From Arenibacter sp. ARW7G5Y1 (lineage in GTDB: Bacteria > Bacteroidota > Bacteroidia > Flavobacteriales > Flavobacteriaceae): a DNA stretch of 64,000 bases. Shown here piece after piece: positions 53,290-63,215 of the stretch (positions are counted from its first letter, which is position 1; every line of letters begins with the position of its first letter). The notes beneath the pieces are model-generated. The model was given only the letters and a program-made list of their open reading frames with translations, ran no database searches and was not told the origin of the DNA. Position numbers and translations under genes: made by a program. Location: the NCBI RefSeq assembly GCF_003201775.1, contig NZ_QJJZ01000014.1:62001-126000 (forward strand). Reading direction: 5' to 3'.

Positions 53290-54459
53290 TTATTTCAAGT
53301 TGTCCAAGATAAAATCCAAGGTACTGTTCTTGTTGCAATTCTTCCCAAAGGCCACATTGGTATGTGTTATATCGTTTGCCAAGCCCAGGTCCTTAAAACG
53401 ATTTATAGTAGCCTCAGCCTCCATGGTAACCTTACCTGTCAATAAAGTATCCATGGATAAACCATTTTTATGTCGTTTATAAATCTTTTTCAATCCACTT
53501 AAATACAGGCGATCCTTTGTAAATCCTCCACCCCTATGAACCCGCATACTTATGGTAAAGGCTTTGTTCCGGTCCAGTTTGTACTGCCCGTGCAGCATAT
53601 CGAAGGTATCCGAAAAACTATATCCCTTTATCAAACTGTCAGAGGCCAGGACCCTGTACGCCAACTCCTTTAATCTTTTTAAGGTTAAGGCTCCGCTCAT
53701 ATATTCGCTAAAAACCGCCAATCCCTCTTGGGTTTCCACGTTTTTCGGAAAACCGTTGGAAAAGACTTTTAACGGCTGTAACATGCCGTTATAGGTAGTT
53801 ACCAGGTGTAGTCCAATCTCGTGATTGGCCAGGGTTAGTAGTTGATTTTTACTAAAAGTGGTGTTTTTCTTGATCAGGAGCGATTGGGTATTATTGCTTA
53901 CCATGGCATCTGCAGCAATACTATTGGAAAATGAAATTTTTAAAGGGAATTGATATTGCTGGGCAAACTCTTCAAAATAAAGCTTTGCGTCCTCAGGAGT
54001 ATATATTTTCTCCATATCCCCGGTTATGGGCTCATCGGTCACATGCAGAATAAACCTAGCGTTTTGTACATCCTTCTCTGTTGGAGTGCCATATACCCTA
54101 AGGGAATTGTAATAAAACTTTTTACCCTGGCCGATGGTCTCTATACACTGTATCATGTTGGCATAGTAATACACCACTTCCTGATAAAATTTCCTTATAG
54201 GTTCATCCTTTATGCGCTCCAAACGCTGGGAAAAGAACAAACGGTTTAATTTATAGGGATCAAATTGTAGTTTTTTATACTTAAATACAGGTTCGTCTAC
54301 ATACTTGGAGGCAAAAAAACGATGTTTTTCCTTTTCAATATTTAAGGGATTTAAATAGGTAAGTAATTCAATTTTTTTTACCAGCCTGTCCAAGTTGCCG
54401 TCTATTGCAAATACATTGGGGAACTGTTGTATAATTTCCCGGCTAATTTCTTTACCCAT
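53290..54459 (-). CDS. QEGLA-motif protein (DUF1704), metallopeptidase-like
   Basis: A 389-residue protein of the flavohemoglobin-expression-modulating/DUF1704 family. The zinc-peptidase motif is ANHEIGLHLVTTYNG (HExxxH) and the name-giving motif is ETQEGLAVFSEYMSG with the third ligand Glu. Fold relatives in eukaryotes cut terminal tyrosine from tubulin; in bacteria function is unknown, and partner genes such as ATP-grasp or N-formylglutamate amidohydrolases are not adjacent here. Intracellular. It stands alone, divergent from nothing near, with a 102-base leader to the symporter. Confidence 0.9.
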   Translation of the reverse strand: MGKEISREIIQQFPNVFAIDGNLDRLVKKIELLTYLNPLNIEKEKHRFFASKYVDEPVFKYKKLQFDPYKLNRLFFSQRLERIKDEPIRKFYQEVVYYYANMIQCIETIGQGKKFYYNSLRVYGTPTEKDVQNARFILHVTDEPITGDMEKIYTPEDAKLYFEEFAQQYQFPLKISFSNSIAADAMVSNNTQSLLIKKNTTFSKNQLLTLANHEIGLHLVTTYNGMLQPLKVFSNGFPKNVETQEGLAVFSEYMSGALTLKRLKELAYRVLASDSLIKGYSFSDTFDMLHGQYKLDRNKAFTISMRVHRGGGFTKDRLYLSGLKKIYKRHKNGLSMDTLLTGKVTMEAEATINRFKDLGLANDITHTNVAFGKNCNKNSTLDFILDNLK

Positions 54460-54561
54460 ATCTACAATTATAATTTCATGCAGTAAGCCCGTAAAAATTC
54501 AATTTACAAAAGTTAATTGGCCCACAAATAAGTGGCAGTGCCAAAATTAAAAGGTTTTGAT

Positions 54562-55869
54562 TTATTTGGTCGACTTATAATGGTCACTCCATTCCTTTAC
54601 CTTGGGTTCCCCCAATTTGTCCACAGATTTTGCCACCATCATGGATACCGCAGCATCCCCTGTTACATTGACCACTGTTCTGCACATATCCAAGGGTCTA
54701 TCCACAGCAAAGATCAATGCCAACCCGGCCTCTGGAATTCCGGCCTGGGCCAAAACAATGACCAGCATTACCATCCCTGCCCCTGGTACAGCGGCGCTAC
54801 CTATGGAAGCCAAGGTAGCTGTAACTATAATTCCCAATTGGGCTCCAAAACTAAGATCCATTCCAAAGGCCTGTGCAATGAATACCGCAGCAACTGCTTG
54901 ATAAAGACTGGTACCGTCCATATTTATGGTGGCCCCGATGGGCAATACAAAACTGGCAACCTCTTCTTCCACGCCTAAATGCTCCTCTACCCGCTCCATG
55001 GTCACAGGTAATGTAGCCGCACTTGAACTCGTGGAAAACGCCAGCAATTGTGCCGGGGAAATTCCATTTATAAAAAATGATGGTTTGCGTTTGGTAAATA
55101 TCCATACAAACAAAATGTAGACCCCTATCATTAAAACCAAGCCCAACAATACACTTACCGAGTACCATCCAAGTGCCTTAAATAGATCCAAACTGGGAGA
55201 TTCCACTACCAAAGCGGCCAACAAGGCAAAAACTCCGTATGGAGCGGCCAGCATAATTAAATCTATCAGCTTAAGAATTACTTCGTTGAAGCCGTCAAAA
55301 AATTTCTTTACCGGTTCTGCTTGCTCTGCTGGTATCAAGATTAAGCCAATTCCAAAAAAGATAGCAAAAAAGATGACCTGCAACATGTTTCCATTATCGC
55401 TGGCTGCGCTAAATATATTACTGGGCACCAAATCTTCCAAGGCCTGTAGTGGCCCGGACTCCTTTTGTTCATTGGCTTGGGATATTCTGGAATCGGCATC
55501 GCCTTTGTAATTTTCCACCAATTCGTTCCTCGTCTCCTCAGAAATGGAGGATCCTGGTTTAATTATATTTACAATGGTAAGTCCGATGGAAACGGCGATA
55601 ACTGTAGTTACAATGTAAATTCCGATCGTCCTTCCCCCCATTTTGGAAAGTTTGGAAATATCCTTCAGATCGGAAACTCCTTTGATTAAGGAGGCCAATA
55701 TCAATGGAACCGCAATGAGCTTTAGGGAGTTAATAAAAATATTCCCAAAAGGTTTTATCCAATCGGAGACAATTTTAGGGCCCCAATCGAACTGAACCAT
55801 GGCCAAAGCAAAAAGAACTCCGCCCACCATACCCAAAATAATTTGCCAGTGCAATTCCAATTTCCTCAT
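54562..55869 (-). CDS. Dicarboxylate/amino acid:cation symporter (SLC1/DAACS family)
   Basis: A 435-residue inner-membrane transporter of the DAACS family. It has eight hydrophobic segments with two re-entrant loops; the substrate region carries FSTSSSAATLPVT (serine-rich hairpin loop 1) and PIGATINMDGTSLYQ (NMDGT motif of TM7), with a final hairpin near residue 340-360. Members import glutamate, aspartate or C4-dicarboxylates with Na+ or H+. A hydrophilic loop at about residues 110-160 (rich in Glu and Lys) is longer than usual in bacterial GltP. Single gene. Confidence 0.93.
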   Translation of the reverse strand: MRKLELHWQIILGMVGGVLFALAMVQFDWGPKIVSDWIKPFGNIFINSLKLIAVPLILASLIKGVSDLKDISKLSKMGGRTIGIYIVTTVIAVSIGLTIVNIIKPGSSISEETRNELVENYKGDADSRISQANEQKESGPLQALEDLVPSNIFSAASDNGNMLQVIFFAIFFGIGLILIPAEQAEPVKKFFDGFNEVILKLIDLIMLAAPYGVFALLAALVVESPSLDLFKALGWYSVSVLLGLVLMIGVYILFVWIFTKRKPSFFINGISPAQLLAFSTSSSAATLPVTMERVEEHLGVEEEVASFVLPIGATINMDGTSLYQAVAAVFIAQAFGMDLSFGAQLGIIVTATLASIGSAAVPGAGMVMLVIVLAQAGIPEAGLALIFAVDRPLDMCRTVVNVTGDAAVSMMVAKSVDKLGEPKVKEWSDHYKSTK

Positions 55870-55932
55870 AACGACAATGATTTAGATTGGAAAGATAGTA
55901 TTTTGTGGTACAAAGCACCAAAAAATATAAGG

Positions 55933-56997
55933 CTATAATTTTATGGTCCTATTCATCAAAGTATAATCGGCCATAACCAATGCGGCCATAGCTTCCACAA
56001 TTGGCACGGCCCTGGGCACTACACAAGGATCGTGTCTACCCTTGCCTTGGGTGGTTACCTTGTTCCCTTCCCTATCTATAGTGTCATAGGGCTGTATAAC
56101 AGTAGCTACCGGCTTAAAGGCTATATTGAAGTATATATCCATTCCGTTGCTTATTCCTCCTTGTATACCCCCACTATGATTGGTCTTGGTGGTACCATCG
56201 GTATTAAATTGATCGTTATGTGCACTCCCCTTCATCTTTACCCCTTCAAATCCACTTCCGTACTCAAAACCTTTTACGGCGTTAATGGAAAGCATGGCTT
56301 TCCCCAATTCTGCATGTAACTTATCAAAAACGGGCTCTCCCAAGCCTACTGGAACATTTTGGATTACACAGGTAATTACCCCTCCAATAGTATCGCCTTC
56401 CTTTTTGATTTTTTTAATGTATTCCTCCATTTTGGCCGCAGTGTCGGTATCCGGACATCGTACAGGATTGGATTCTATCAACGAAAAATCGAGTTCCTGG
56501 TAACTTTTATCAAGGGATAGCCCCCCTACTTGGGAAACATAGGCGTTTATTTTCATCTCCCCTAGAAATTGTTTGGCAATGGCGCCTGCAACAACCCTAC
56601 TAGCGGTTTCCCTGGCAGAACTTCGTCCTCCTCCCCGATAATCCCTAAAACCGTATTTTTGGTCATATACATAATCGGCATGCGAAGGCCTGTAAGAGTC
56701 CTTTATATGTGAATAATCATGCGATTTCTGATTGGTATTGTGTATGGCAAACCCAATAGGTGTCCCAGTGGTCTTCCCTTCAAAAATCCCAGAGTAAAAC
56801 TCAACGGTATCTGGCTCCTTACGTTGGGTTACGATGGCCGACTGTCCAGGTTTACGCCTGTCGAGATCTTTCTGAATAGCTTCCAGGTTCAATTCAATTC
56901 CTGCCGGGCAACCATCCAATACGCCGCCGATGGCCACACCATGCGATTCTCCGAACGTAGATAATTTAAAAAGGGTTCCAAAAGTATTTCCTGCCAT
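55933..56997 (-). CDS. aroC: Chorismate synthase
   Basis: A 354-residue chorismate synthase, the last enzyme of the shikimate pathway (EPSP to chorismate, needing reduced FMN). The three family signatures are complete: [18 protein letters not shown] at the start, the [22 protein letters not shown] block, and [21 protein letters not shown] at the end. Length is normal. No other aro gene is near. A good TTG/TAnnTTTG promoter lies upstream on the minus strand. Confidence 0.98.
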   Translation of the reverse strand: MAGNTFGTLFKLSTFGESHGVAIGGVLDGCPAGIELNLEAIQKDLDRRKPGQSAIVTQRKEPDTVEFYSGIFEGKTTGTPIGFAIHNTNQKSHDYSHIKDSYRPSHADYVYDQKYGFRDYRGGGRSSARETASRVVAGAIAKQFLGEMKINAYVSQVGGLSLDKSYQELDFSLIESNPVRCPDTDTAAKMEEYIKKIKKEGDTIGGVITCVIQNVPVGLGEPVFDKLHAELGKAMLSINAVKGFEYGSGFEGVKMKGSAHNDQFNTDGTTKTNHSGGIQGGISNGMDIYFNIAFKPVATVIQPYDTIDREGNKVTTQGKGRHDPCVVPRAVPIVEAMAALVMADYTLMNRTIKL

Positions 56998-57057
56998 ATT
57001 CCTAAATAAAAGTTGTAGTATTGAAATGGTTTATTAGGGCATTTCCACCCCAAGGCA

Positions 57058-57086
57058 CAAAGGTAAATCTTAAAACAGAGATACAA
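57058..57086 (-). promoter_or_regulatory. Bacteroidota-type promoter for aroC
   Basis: On the minus strand, TTG at 57086-57084, an 18-base spacer and TACCTTTG at 57065-57058, about 60 bases before the aroC ATG. Confidence 0.6.
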
Positions 57087-57226
57087 AAATAGAAACCCGG
57101 CTTATTGCAAATTAAAACAGAATTGCACCAACTTAATACAAACTTAACTATTTCCTTATTCTAATTTGATTTTACCTTCACATTCAATTTAAATCCAAGA
57201 GTTTAATTTGAGAAAATTCCACCTCC

Positions 57227-58087
57227 GTGAAAAAGCGACAAATAGATTTGGCAGTTATTTCAGACGTGCATTTAGGGACTTTCGGTTGCCATGCGGATGA
57301 GCTACTGGCCTATTTGAACAGTATTAACCCTAAAACACTCGTATTGAACGGGGATATCATTGATATTTGGCAATTCAGTAAGAAATATTTCCCTGCCACA
57401 CACCTCAAGGTACTTCGGAAAATTATGGGAATGGCCACCCATGGTACCGAGGTATATTACCTTGTAGGGAACCACGACGATAGACTTAGAAGGTTCTGTG
57501 GCACCTCTTTGGGGAATATCCATTTTGCAGACCAATTGACCTTGGAGTTGAACGGTAAAAGAGCATGGTTCTTTCACGGTGATGTTTTTGATATATCCAT
57601 TCGGAATGCAAAATGGATGGCCCAACTAGGAAGGCATGGCTACAGTCTATTAATACTCCTTAACCGAATCCTCAATTGGATCTTGGGCCGATTGGGACGC
57701 GAAAAATATTCCCTGTCAAAAAGAATCAGGAATAGCGTACATGACGCGGTCGGATTTATTCAAAAATTTGAACATACTGCCAAGGAACTGGCTATCGGTA
57801 AAAATTATGATTATGTTGTCTGCGGCCATATCCATCAACCCAAAAAAGAGATTTACCAAGGTGAACGGGGCCAATGTACCTATTTAAATTCCGGGGATTG
57901 GGTAGAGAATCTCACAGCCCTGGAATACACCTTTAAACGCTGGAAAATATACAGGTATAGTGCGGATAAACTCTCCCCCTTCTTTGCAGATGAGGAACTC
58001 AAAGGCATGGACATATATGAATTAATGACCGCCACCAACACCCGCGAAGAACCTGTACAAAAAAAACCAAAAAAGGCGAAGATTTAA
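57227..58087 (+). CDS. LpxH-like UDP-2,3-diacylglucosamine pyrophosphatase (metallophosphoesterase)
   Basis: A 286-residue metallophosphoesterase with the full calcineurin-like motif set: SDVHLG, NGDIIDIW, GNHDDRL, FHGDVFD and CGHIHQPK. This fold and size match the lipid A precursor pyrophosphatase (LpxH-type) found in Bacteroidota, which splits UDP-2,3-diacylglucosamine at the inner membrane. It starts with GTG, since the codon upstream in frame is preceded by a TGA stop 18 bases before. Its C-terminal 30 residues are Lys-rich. It sits between aroC and an oxidase with no lipid A neighbour, though an LpxL-like gene lies at the right edge. Confidence 0.88.
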   Translation: MKKRQIDLAVISDVHLGTFGCHADELLAYLNSINPKTLVLNGDIIDIWQFSKKYFPATHLKVLRKIMGMATHGTEVYYLVGNHDDRLRRFCGTSLGNIHFADQLTLELNGKRAWFFHGDVFDISIRNAKWMAQLGRHGYSLLILLNRILNWILGRLGREKYSLSKRIRNSVHDAVGFIQKFEHTAKELAIGKNYDYVVCGHIHQPKKEIYQGERGQCTYLNSGDWVENLTALEYTFKRWKIYRYSADKLSPFFADEELKGMDIYELMTATNTREEPVQKKPKKAKI

Positions 58088-58118
58088 GGGTCCCCATAGT
58101 TCACCCCACAAAATACAT

Positions 58119-61019
58119 TTAAGCTATAAGCGCTTCCTTTAGAATAGAAATCGGATGCAAGGCCTTTCTTTGGGTCCCATCATAAATCTGGTGCCTACAA
58201 CTGGTACCATTGGCAGCAATGATCACATCTTCTGCGGACTTCCTAACGGCCGGAAACAGCTTTAGCTCCCCCACCTGCATACTCACCTCGTAATGCTCCT
58301 TTTCATACCCAAAGGACCCTGCCATACCGCAACATCCGGAACTAATAATGGAAACTGTATAATTTTTTGGAAGATTCAATATGTCGAACGTTACCTTTTG
58401 ATTGGAAATTGACTTCTGATGGCAATGTGTATGGATCTTTACAGTCTTGGTTTCCTGTGTAAACAGATCGGAGGTTAAAACGCCGGACTGAATTTCCCTG
58501 GCCAGGAATTCTTCTATTAAAAAAGAATTGGCAGCTACGGCATCCATCTTCTTCTTATCAAGACCAAAGCGTTTGTATTCATCCCTAAACGTAAGTATGG
58601 CGGAAGGTTCCAATCCTAGGATAGGGAATCCGCCATCCGTTAGCTGTGAAAGCTTATCCACATTCTTAATGGCCAATTTTTTGGCCTGTTTTAAAAACCC
58701 TTTGGAAATATAGGTCCTTCCACTCTCCGCATAAAAAAGTTCTACCCCATACCCCAGTCGCGTCAGCACTTCAATGGCATCCCTACCCAGTTCAACATCC
58801 AAATAGTTGGTAAATTCATCTATGTACAGCACCACTGTAGGCTTGGTAGTATTCACTTGGGCCTTAGCCCTTTGAAGCTCCTTATCAAAATTGAACTTAT
58901 AAACTTTTGGCAAACTTCGTTGCGCTGCCACTCCAACGGTCTTTTTTAGCAAGCCCCCAATTATTTTGGAATCGTACATGGCATTGGTTATACCTGCCAT
59001 ACTGCTACCCAATCTATTGAGCTGGGTATTATAGGCAAAAAGCTTTGCTCTAAGAGGGTAGCCGTTCTCCTCTTGGTATTGATACAGAAATTCTGCTTTT
59101 AGGGTAGCCACATCCACATTGCTTGGACATTCACTGGAGCAGGCCTTACAGCTCAAACAAAGATCAAATACTTCCTTTAGTTCCTTATTGTTAAACTTAT
59201 TGGCCTTTTCAGAGGAAGTCAAAAATTCCCTTAGGGTATTGGCACGGCCCCGTGTGGTATCCTTTTCGTTTTTTGTGGCATGGTAACTGGGACACATGGC
59301 TCCCGATACCTTATGGGTTTTTCTACAGTCACCGCTGCCATTACATTTTTCGGCCGCTTTTAGAATGCCCTCACTATCGGAGAAGTCCATCAAGGTTTCT
59401 ATTTCCGGTTCCTGACGATCAATTTCATATCGCAGGGATTCGTCCATGGGGTAGGCATCCACAATTTTCCCCGGATTAAAAATATTGTTTGGATCAAAAT
59501 AGCTCTTTACACGCTTTAGCAGCTCATAGTTCTTCTCCCCTATCATCAAAGGAATAAATTCTGCCCTTACAATTCCATCGCCGTGTTCCCCGCTAAAGGA
59601 TCCATGGTACTTTTTGGTAAGCTTGGCCACATCTGTGGTAATGGCCCTGAACAAGGCCACATCGGTAGATTTTTTTAAATTTAGGATGGGTCTTAAATGC
59701 AACTCCCCTGCCCCTGCATGGGCATAGTAGACTGCATCTTGTTTATAATCCTTCATTATTTGGGAAAATTCGCCTATAAAATCCTTTAAGTCTTCCAAAG
59801 CCACTGCCGTATCTTCTATACAGGCAACCGCTTTACGGTCTCCCACTATATTTCCAAGTAGCCCCAATCCGGCCTTTCTAAGTTCGATGGCCTTGTTCAC
59901 ATCGGCCATCTTCAATATAGGACTGGCATAGCTTAAACCTGATTTTTTAACGGTCTCCAATAATTGCTGAAGTTGTTGGTCCAAGTCCTCTTCGGTATTG
60001 GACTTGACCTCCAACATCAATAATGCCGCGGGATCCCCTTCCACAAAAAATCTGTTCTCCAATTGGGTCCGGTTATTTTTGGTACAATCCAAAATTACCT
60101 TGTCCATCATTTCACAGGTATGCAGATTATGGGCCATTAGCGGGGCTACGTCCAACAAGCAGTCCTCCAGGGTTTTATAATGGGTAACTACCATGGCCGA
60201 CAGTTTTGGCGGCAACTCGGTCAATTGTAGTACTATTTCCGTAGTAAAGGCCAAGGTGCCCTCACTCCCGCTCAATAATTTACATAAGTTGATGCCTTCG
60301 CCACTATCGCCAAAAATATTGTTCTTTAACAACTCGTCCACAGCATATCCGGTATTGCGCCTATGGATCTGGGGTTTTGGAAATTCCCTTACAATTTCGG
60401 CCTGTATTTCCTTGTTGCTTAATTCCTTATGTATATTGGTATAAATTTCCCCTTCAAAATTTTCCAAGGACATTTTACCCAGAAATTCGTTCAAGGAAAG
60501 ATCCTTGAATTCCACCTTACTGCCATCGGATAAGTAAGTCTGTAAGGATACCACCTGATCACGGGTTACCCCATATTGGATAGAGGTGGTTCCCGAGGAA
60601 TTGTTGCCCACCATTCCCCCGATCATACAGCGGTTGGAAGTGGAAGTGTTTGGTCCAAAAAATAAGCCGTAAGGTTCCAAATATAGGTTTAACTCGTCCC
60701 GGATCACCCCGGGCTGAACGGTTACCTGTTTTTTATCTACATCTACGGAAAGAATCTTGGTGAAATTTTTGGAGACATCCACCACTATACCGTCCCCTAC
60801 ACATTGTCCGGCAAGGGAGGTCCCTGCAGTCCTGGGTATTAAGCCAATTTTGTGTTCCCCTGCAAATAGAATTAATTTCTTAATATCCGCTTCGGTCTTT
60901 GGGTAGGCCACTGCCATTGGCATTTTTCTATATACGGAAGCATCGGTGGCATATAGGGTGGTCATTAATTTGTCTACAAACAAATCGCCCTCTAATTCAC
61001 CCTTTAATTTATTTAGCAT
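58119..61019 (-). CDS. FAD/Fe-S/CCG fused oxidoreductase (D-lactate/glycolate oxidase type)
   Basis: A 966-residue three-part protein: FAD-linked oxidase (about residues 1-540, with FAD-binding RTAGTSLAGQCVG and GNNSSGTTSIQYG), a ferredoxin-like part with two Cys clusters (CNGSGDCRK and CLSCKACSSECP), and a C-terminal heterodisulfide-reductase-like CCG domain (HCHQKS and SSGCCGMAGSFG). This is the fused YdiJ-like form of D-2-hydroxyacid dehydrogenases; the substrate (D-lactate, glycolate, D-2-hydroxyglutarate) cannot be told from sequence. I start at the ATG at 61019; a TTG four codons earlier is also open. Single gene, convergent with the LpxH-like gene. Confidence 0.92.
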   Translation of the reverse strand: MLNKLKGELEGDLFVDKLMTTLYATDASVYRKMPMAVAYPKTEADIKKLILFAGEHKIGLIPRTAGTSLAGQCVGDGIVVDVSKNFTKILSVDVDKKQVTVQPGVIRDELNLYLEPYGLFFGPNTSTSNRCMIGGMVGNNSSGTTSIQYGVTRDQVVSLQTYLSDGSKVEFKDLSLNEFLGKMSLENFEGEIYTNIHKELSNKEIQAEIVREFPKPQIHRRNTGYAVDELLKNNIFGDSGEGINLCKLLSGSEGTLAFTTEIVLQLTELPPKLSAMVVTHYKTLEDCLLDVAPLMAHNLHTCEMMDKVILDCTKNNRTQLENRFFVEGDPAALLMLEVKSNTEEDLDQQLQQLLETVKKSGLSYASPILKMADVNKAIELRKAGLGLLGNIVGDRKAVACIEDTAVALEDLKDFIGEFSQIMKDYKQDAVYYAHAGAGELHLRPILNLKKSTDVALFRAITTDVAKLTKKYHGSFSGEHGDGIVRAEFIPLMIGEKNYELLKRVKSYFDPNNIFNPGKIVDAYPMDESLRYEIDRQEPEIETLMDFSDSEGILKAAEKCNGSGDCRKTHKVSGAMCPSYHATKNEKDTTRGRANTLREFLTSSEKANKFNNKELKEVFDLCLSCKACSSECPSNVDVATLKAEFLYQYQEENGYPLRAKLFAYNTQLNRLGSSMAGITNAMYDSKIIGGLLKKTVGVAAQRSLPKVYKFNFDKELQRAKAQVNTTKPTVVLYIDEFTNYLDVELGRDAIEVLTRLGYGVELFYAESGRTYISKGFLKQAKKLAIKNVDKLSQLTDGGFPILGLEPSAILTFRDEYKRFGLDKKKMDAVAANSFLIEEFLAREIQSGVLTSDLFTQETKTVKIHTHCHQKSISNQKVTFDILNLPKNYTVSIISSGCCGMAGSFGYEKEHYEVSMQVGELKLFPAVRKSAEDVIIAANGTSCRHQIYDGTQRKALHPISILKEALIA

Positions 61020-61122
61020 ATTTTTATCCAACTCAAAACAATTTTGGCCACTAAATTAAGTTTTATTGTTTCAGATTAATAATGAATTTTTAATTTTTAC
61101 ATTAATTAACTTTAGAACACTT

Positions 61123-61632
61123 ATGAAAATTTTAAAATTATTTACGCTTTTTATGTTATGTTCCTGGTTCTCTGTAAGTGCCCAAGAAATATCCGATCAC
61201 ACCATTGGTCTGCGCTTGGGGGACAGTGATGGTTTTGGGGCAGAAATCTCCTATCAAAAATCCTTGGATCGCGACAACAGATTGGAAGCCAACCTGGGAT
61301 GGCGGGATAGTCGTTATTTTGATGCCTTTAAATTAACGGCCCTGTACCAATGGGTAAGGCCCTTGGATGGAAATTTCAATTGGTATTACGGCGCCGGTGG
61401 CGGTCTTGGCAGTGTGGATTTCGCTTCCAGACCGAATGGCAATGGCGGATACTACACACCCGATGGCGGGCTGTTTGTGCTGGCTGCCGGGGATATTGGT
61501 ATTGAATACAACTTTGACATTCCTTTACTGATTTCGTTGGATTTTAGACCCGAAATCGGCATTGTGGGCTACAAAGATTTCTCAGATAATTTTGATTTTG
61601 ATATCGCCTTGGGAATTCGCTATCAGTTCTGA
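61123..61632 (+). CDS. Small outer-membrane beta-barrel protein
   Basis: A 169-residue protein with a signal peptide (about residues 1-20, ending SVSAQ) and an eight-strand-like barrel with alternating hydrophobic residues, Gly/Asp-rich turns (GAGGGLGSVDF) and terminal Phe (GIRYQF) as needed for BAM-dependent insertion. The ATG at 61123 is chosen because it opens the signal peptide; 19 residues of a longer frame look random. It stands alone, before the TlpA lipoprotein. Confidence 0.8.
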   Translation: MKILKLFTLFMLCSWFSVSAQEISDHTIGLRLGDSDGFGAEISYQKSLDRDNRLEANLGWRDSRYFDAFKLTALYQWVRPLDGNFNWYYGAGGGLGSVDFASRPNGNGGYYTPDGGLFVLAAGDIGIEYNFDIPLLISLDFRPEIGIVGYKDFSDNFDFDIALGIRYQF

Positions 61633-61713
61633 TATAAATAACTAATTACCATTTTATTGGGCCATGAATGTTCTTGTAGCATTTATGGCTTTTTTTATTA
61701 CTCATTTATTAAG

Positions 61714-61721
61714 TACATTTG
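61714..61721 (+). promoter_or_regulatory. TAnnTTTG box upstream of the TlpA-like gene
   Basis: TACATTTG matches the -7 element about 22 bases before the ATG; no TTG at the expected upstream spacing. Confidence 0.35.
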
Positions 61722-61743
61722 CGCCAATTAAAAGAAAACAACA

Positions 61744-62862
61744 ATGAAAAAAATATTATTGTCCCTTACCGTAATTGTAGGAGTTGTAGCGTGCAACAGT
61801 AAACCCGAAGGTTTTGTATTGAACGGAACTTTGACCGGGGATGTGGAAAACGGTACCCAAATATTCATTAGAAAGATAGGAGAAAACAATCAGCCCTATG
61901 ATATTGACACCACTACTGTGGAAAACGGAAAGTTTACCGTTAGTGGTCCTGCAGATTCGCCCGATTTAATTTATGTTTTTATTGATAAAATACAGGGATA
62001 TACACCGGTCGTTGCCGAAAAAGGTGAAATAGAACTGAGTGCCCAAAAGGATAGTTTAAATTTTGCCAAGGTGAAAGGCACTGTACAAAATGATATTTTC
62101 TTTGATTATCTAAGTGAATCCAGGGCTTTGTCCGACCAGGCAATGTCTATTCAAAAAGATATGCAAACCGCCGACGAGGCCACAGTGAATTCCTTACGTG
62201 ATGAGTTTGCCGAACTTCAGGAAGAATATAAGAATTTTGAGTTGGACTTCATTAAAAACAATCCAAATGGTCTTATCTCTGCTTTATTGATAGAAAAAGG
62301 ACTCAATACAAGAATAGTGGAGAGCGAAGAAGCACAAAAAATGTATGATGCCCTGACCCCTGAAATAAAGGAAACCCAGCCAGCCAAAAACATCCTAAAA
62401 AGTTTGGAGGCGGCCAAAGCTAGGGAAGAAAAAGGCAAGAGTACGGCAATTGGCGCTACTGCGCCCGACTTTTCCGGCCCTACTCCGGACGGTAAGGAAT
62501 TGTCCCTAAAAGAGGCAATGGGAAAAGTGACCATCATCGATTTTTGGGCCGCCTGGTGCAAGCCTTGTAGGGTTGAAAACCCAAATGTGGTAAACGTTTA
62601 CAACAAGTACCACTCCAAAGGACTTAATATTATTGGTGTTTCCTTGGATCGAAAGGAAGAGGATTGGAAAAAAGCCATTGCGGACGACAAACTTAGCTGG
62701 AACCATATTTCCAGTTTGGACTACTTTAATGATGCCGTGGCCAAGCTTTACAATGTAGAAGCTATTCCTGCTACCTTTATTCTTGATGAAAATGGGGTTA
62801 TAGTAGCAAAAAACCTAAGAGGTCCTGAATTGGAATCGAAAATTTCAGAACTCTTGCAATAA
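61744..62862 (+). CDS. TlpA-like thiol-disulfide lipoprotein (DUF4369 + redoxin)
   Basis: A 372-residue lipoprotein: lipobox GVVAC with Cys17, N-terminal DUF4369-like beta domain (about residues 22-110), a helical linker and a C-terminal thioredoxin/redoxin domain with WCKPC (Cys272, Cys275), the cis-Pro in AIPATFIL. Such proteins reduce or oxidise disulfides at the periplasmic side of the membrane, often in cytochrome c maturation or in polysaccharide-use systems; no such genes are near. A strong hairpin terminator follows. Confidence 0.92.
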   Translation: MKKILLSLTVIVGVVACNSKPEGFVLNGTLTGDVENGTQIFIRKIGENNQPYDIDTTTVENGKFTVSGPADSPDLIYVFIDKIQGYTPVVAEKGEIELSAQKDSLNFAKVKGTVQNDIFFDYLSESRALSDQAMSIQKDMQTADEATVNSLRDEFAELQEEYKNFELDFIKNNPNGLISALLIEKGLNTRIVESEEAQKMYDALTPEIKETQPAKNILKSLEAAKAREEKGKSTAIGATAPDFSGPTPDGKELSLKEAMGKVTIIDFWAAWCKPCRVENPNVVNVYNKYHSKGLNIIGVSLDRKEEDWKKAIADDKLSWNHISSLDYFNDAVAKLYNVEAIPATFILDENGVIVAKNLRGPELESKISELLQ

Positions 62863-62886
62863 CAACATTTAATAAATTTAATAAGG

Positions 62887-62917
62887 AAAGGCCCGTAACT
62901 ATTTTACGGGCCTTTTT
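62887..62917 (+). terminator. Intrinsic terminator after the TlpA-like gene
   Basis: AAAGGCCCGTAA (62887-62898) pairs perfectly with TTACGGGCCTTT (62904-62915) around a 5-base loop, followed by T. Confidence 0.9.
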
Positions 62918-63008
62918 ACATCTTATCCAGCAGTCCGGCATCCATAATGCAAGCCCCTGCAGTCCATGCTCCTAAAAGAAAATAAAAGATATTCAACCTC
63001 AGGGCAGG

Positions 63009-63052
63009 CCTGCCTGCCGACAAAGGTAGGACTGTCTGTCGAAAAAGGTAGG
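63009..63052. repeat. Second copy of the REP-like tandem palindromic units
   Basis: CCTGCCTGCCGACAAAGGTAGG (63009-63030) and ACTGTCTGTCGAAAAAGGTAGG (63031-63052) are two tandem 22-base units of the same type as at 35491-35531, with some mismatches. Confidence 0.7.
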
Positions 63053-63103
63053 CCCTGAACCCAATAATAGGAATCGACCCTAGGGTCGTGTTATGGAACC
63101 CAG

Positions 63104-63125
63104 ATCCCGCCGAAAAAGGCGGGAT
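63104..63125. repeat. Hairpin related in shape to the REP-like units
   Basis: ATCCCGCC, loop GAAAAA, GGCGGGAT: an 8-bp stem. The CCGAAAAAGGC core matches the second REP-like unit at 63009-63052 in layout. Confidence 0.45.
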
Positions 63126-63215
63126 TAGTTCAACTTGCTATTTTAAGTGCGTCTTACCGACTTCTCAAAATTGAGTTTCACTAATAAAGTTGCGTTGCAT
63201 AAACCCACTGCCTTC

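Larger units (their letters stand above)
62918..63215. other. Palindrome-rich gap before the rhomboid gene
   Basis: About 300 bases without a gene, with three kinds of palindrome: the REP-like units at 63009-63052, a 14-bp palindrome CGACCCTAGGGTCG at 63075-63088, and a hairpin ATCCCGCC/GGCGGGAT at 63104-63125 whose loop is GAAAAA. They look like a decaying cluster of dispersed repeats. Confidence 0.5.

Noticed and set aside
63009-63125. CRISPR array
   Set aside because: Units are tandem palindromes without spacers of constant length, and there are no cas genes.
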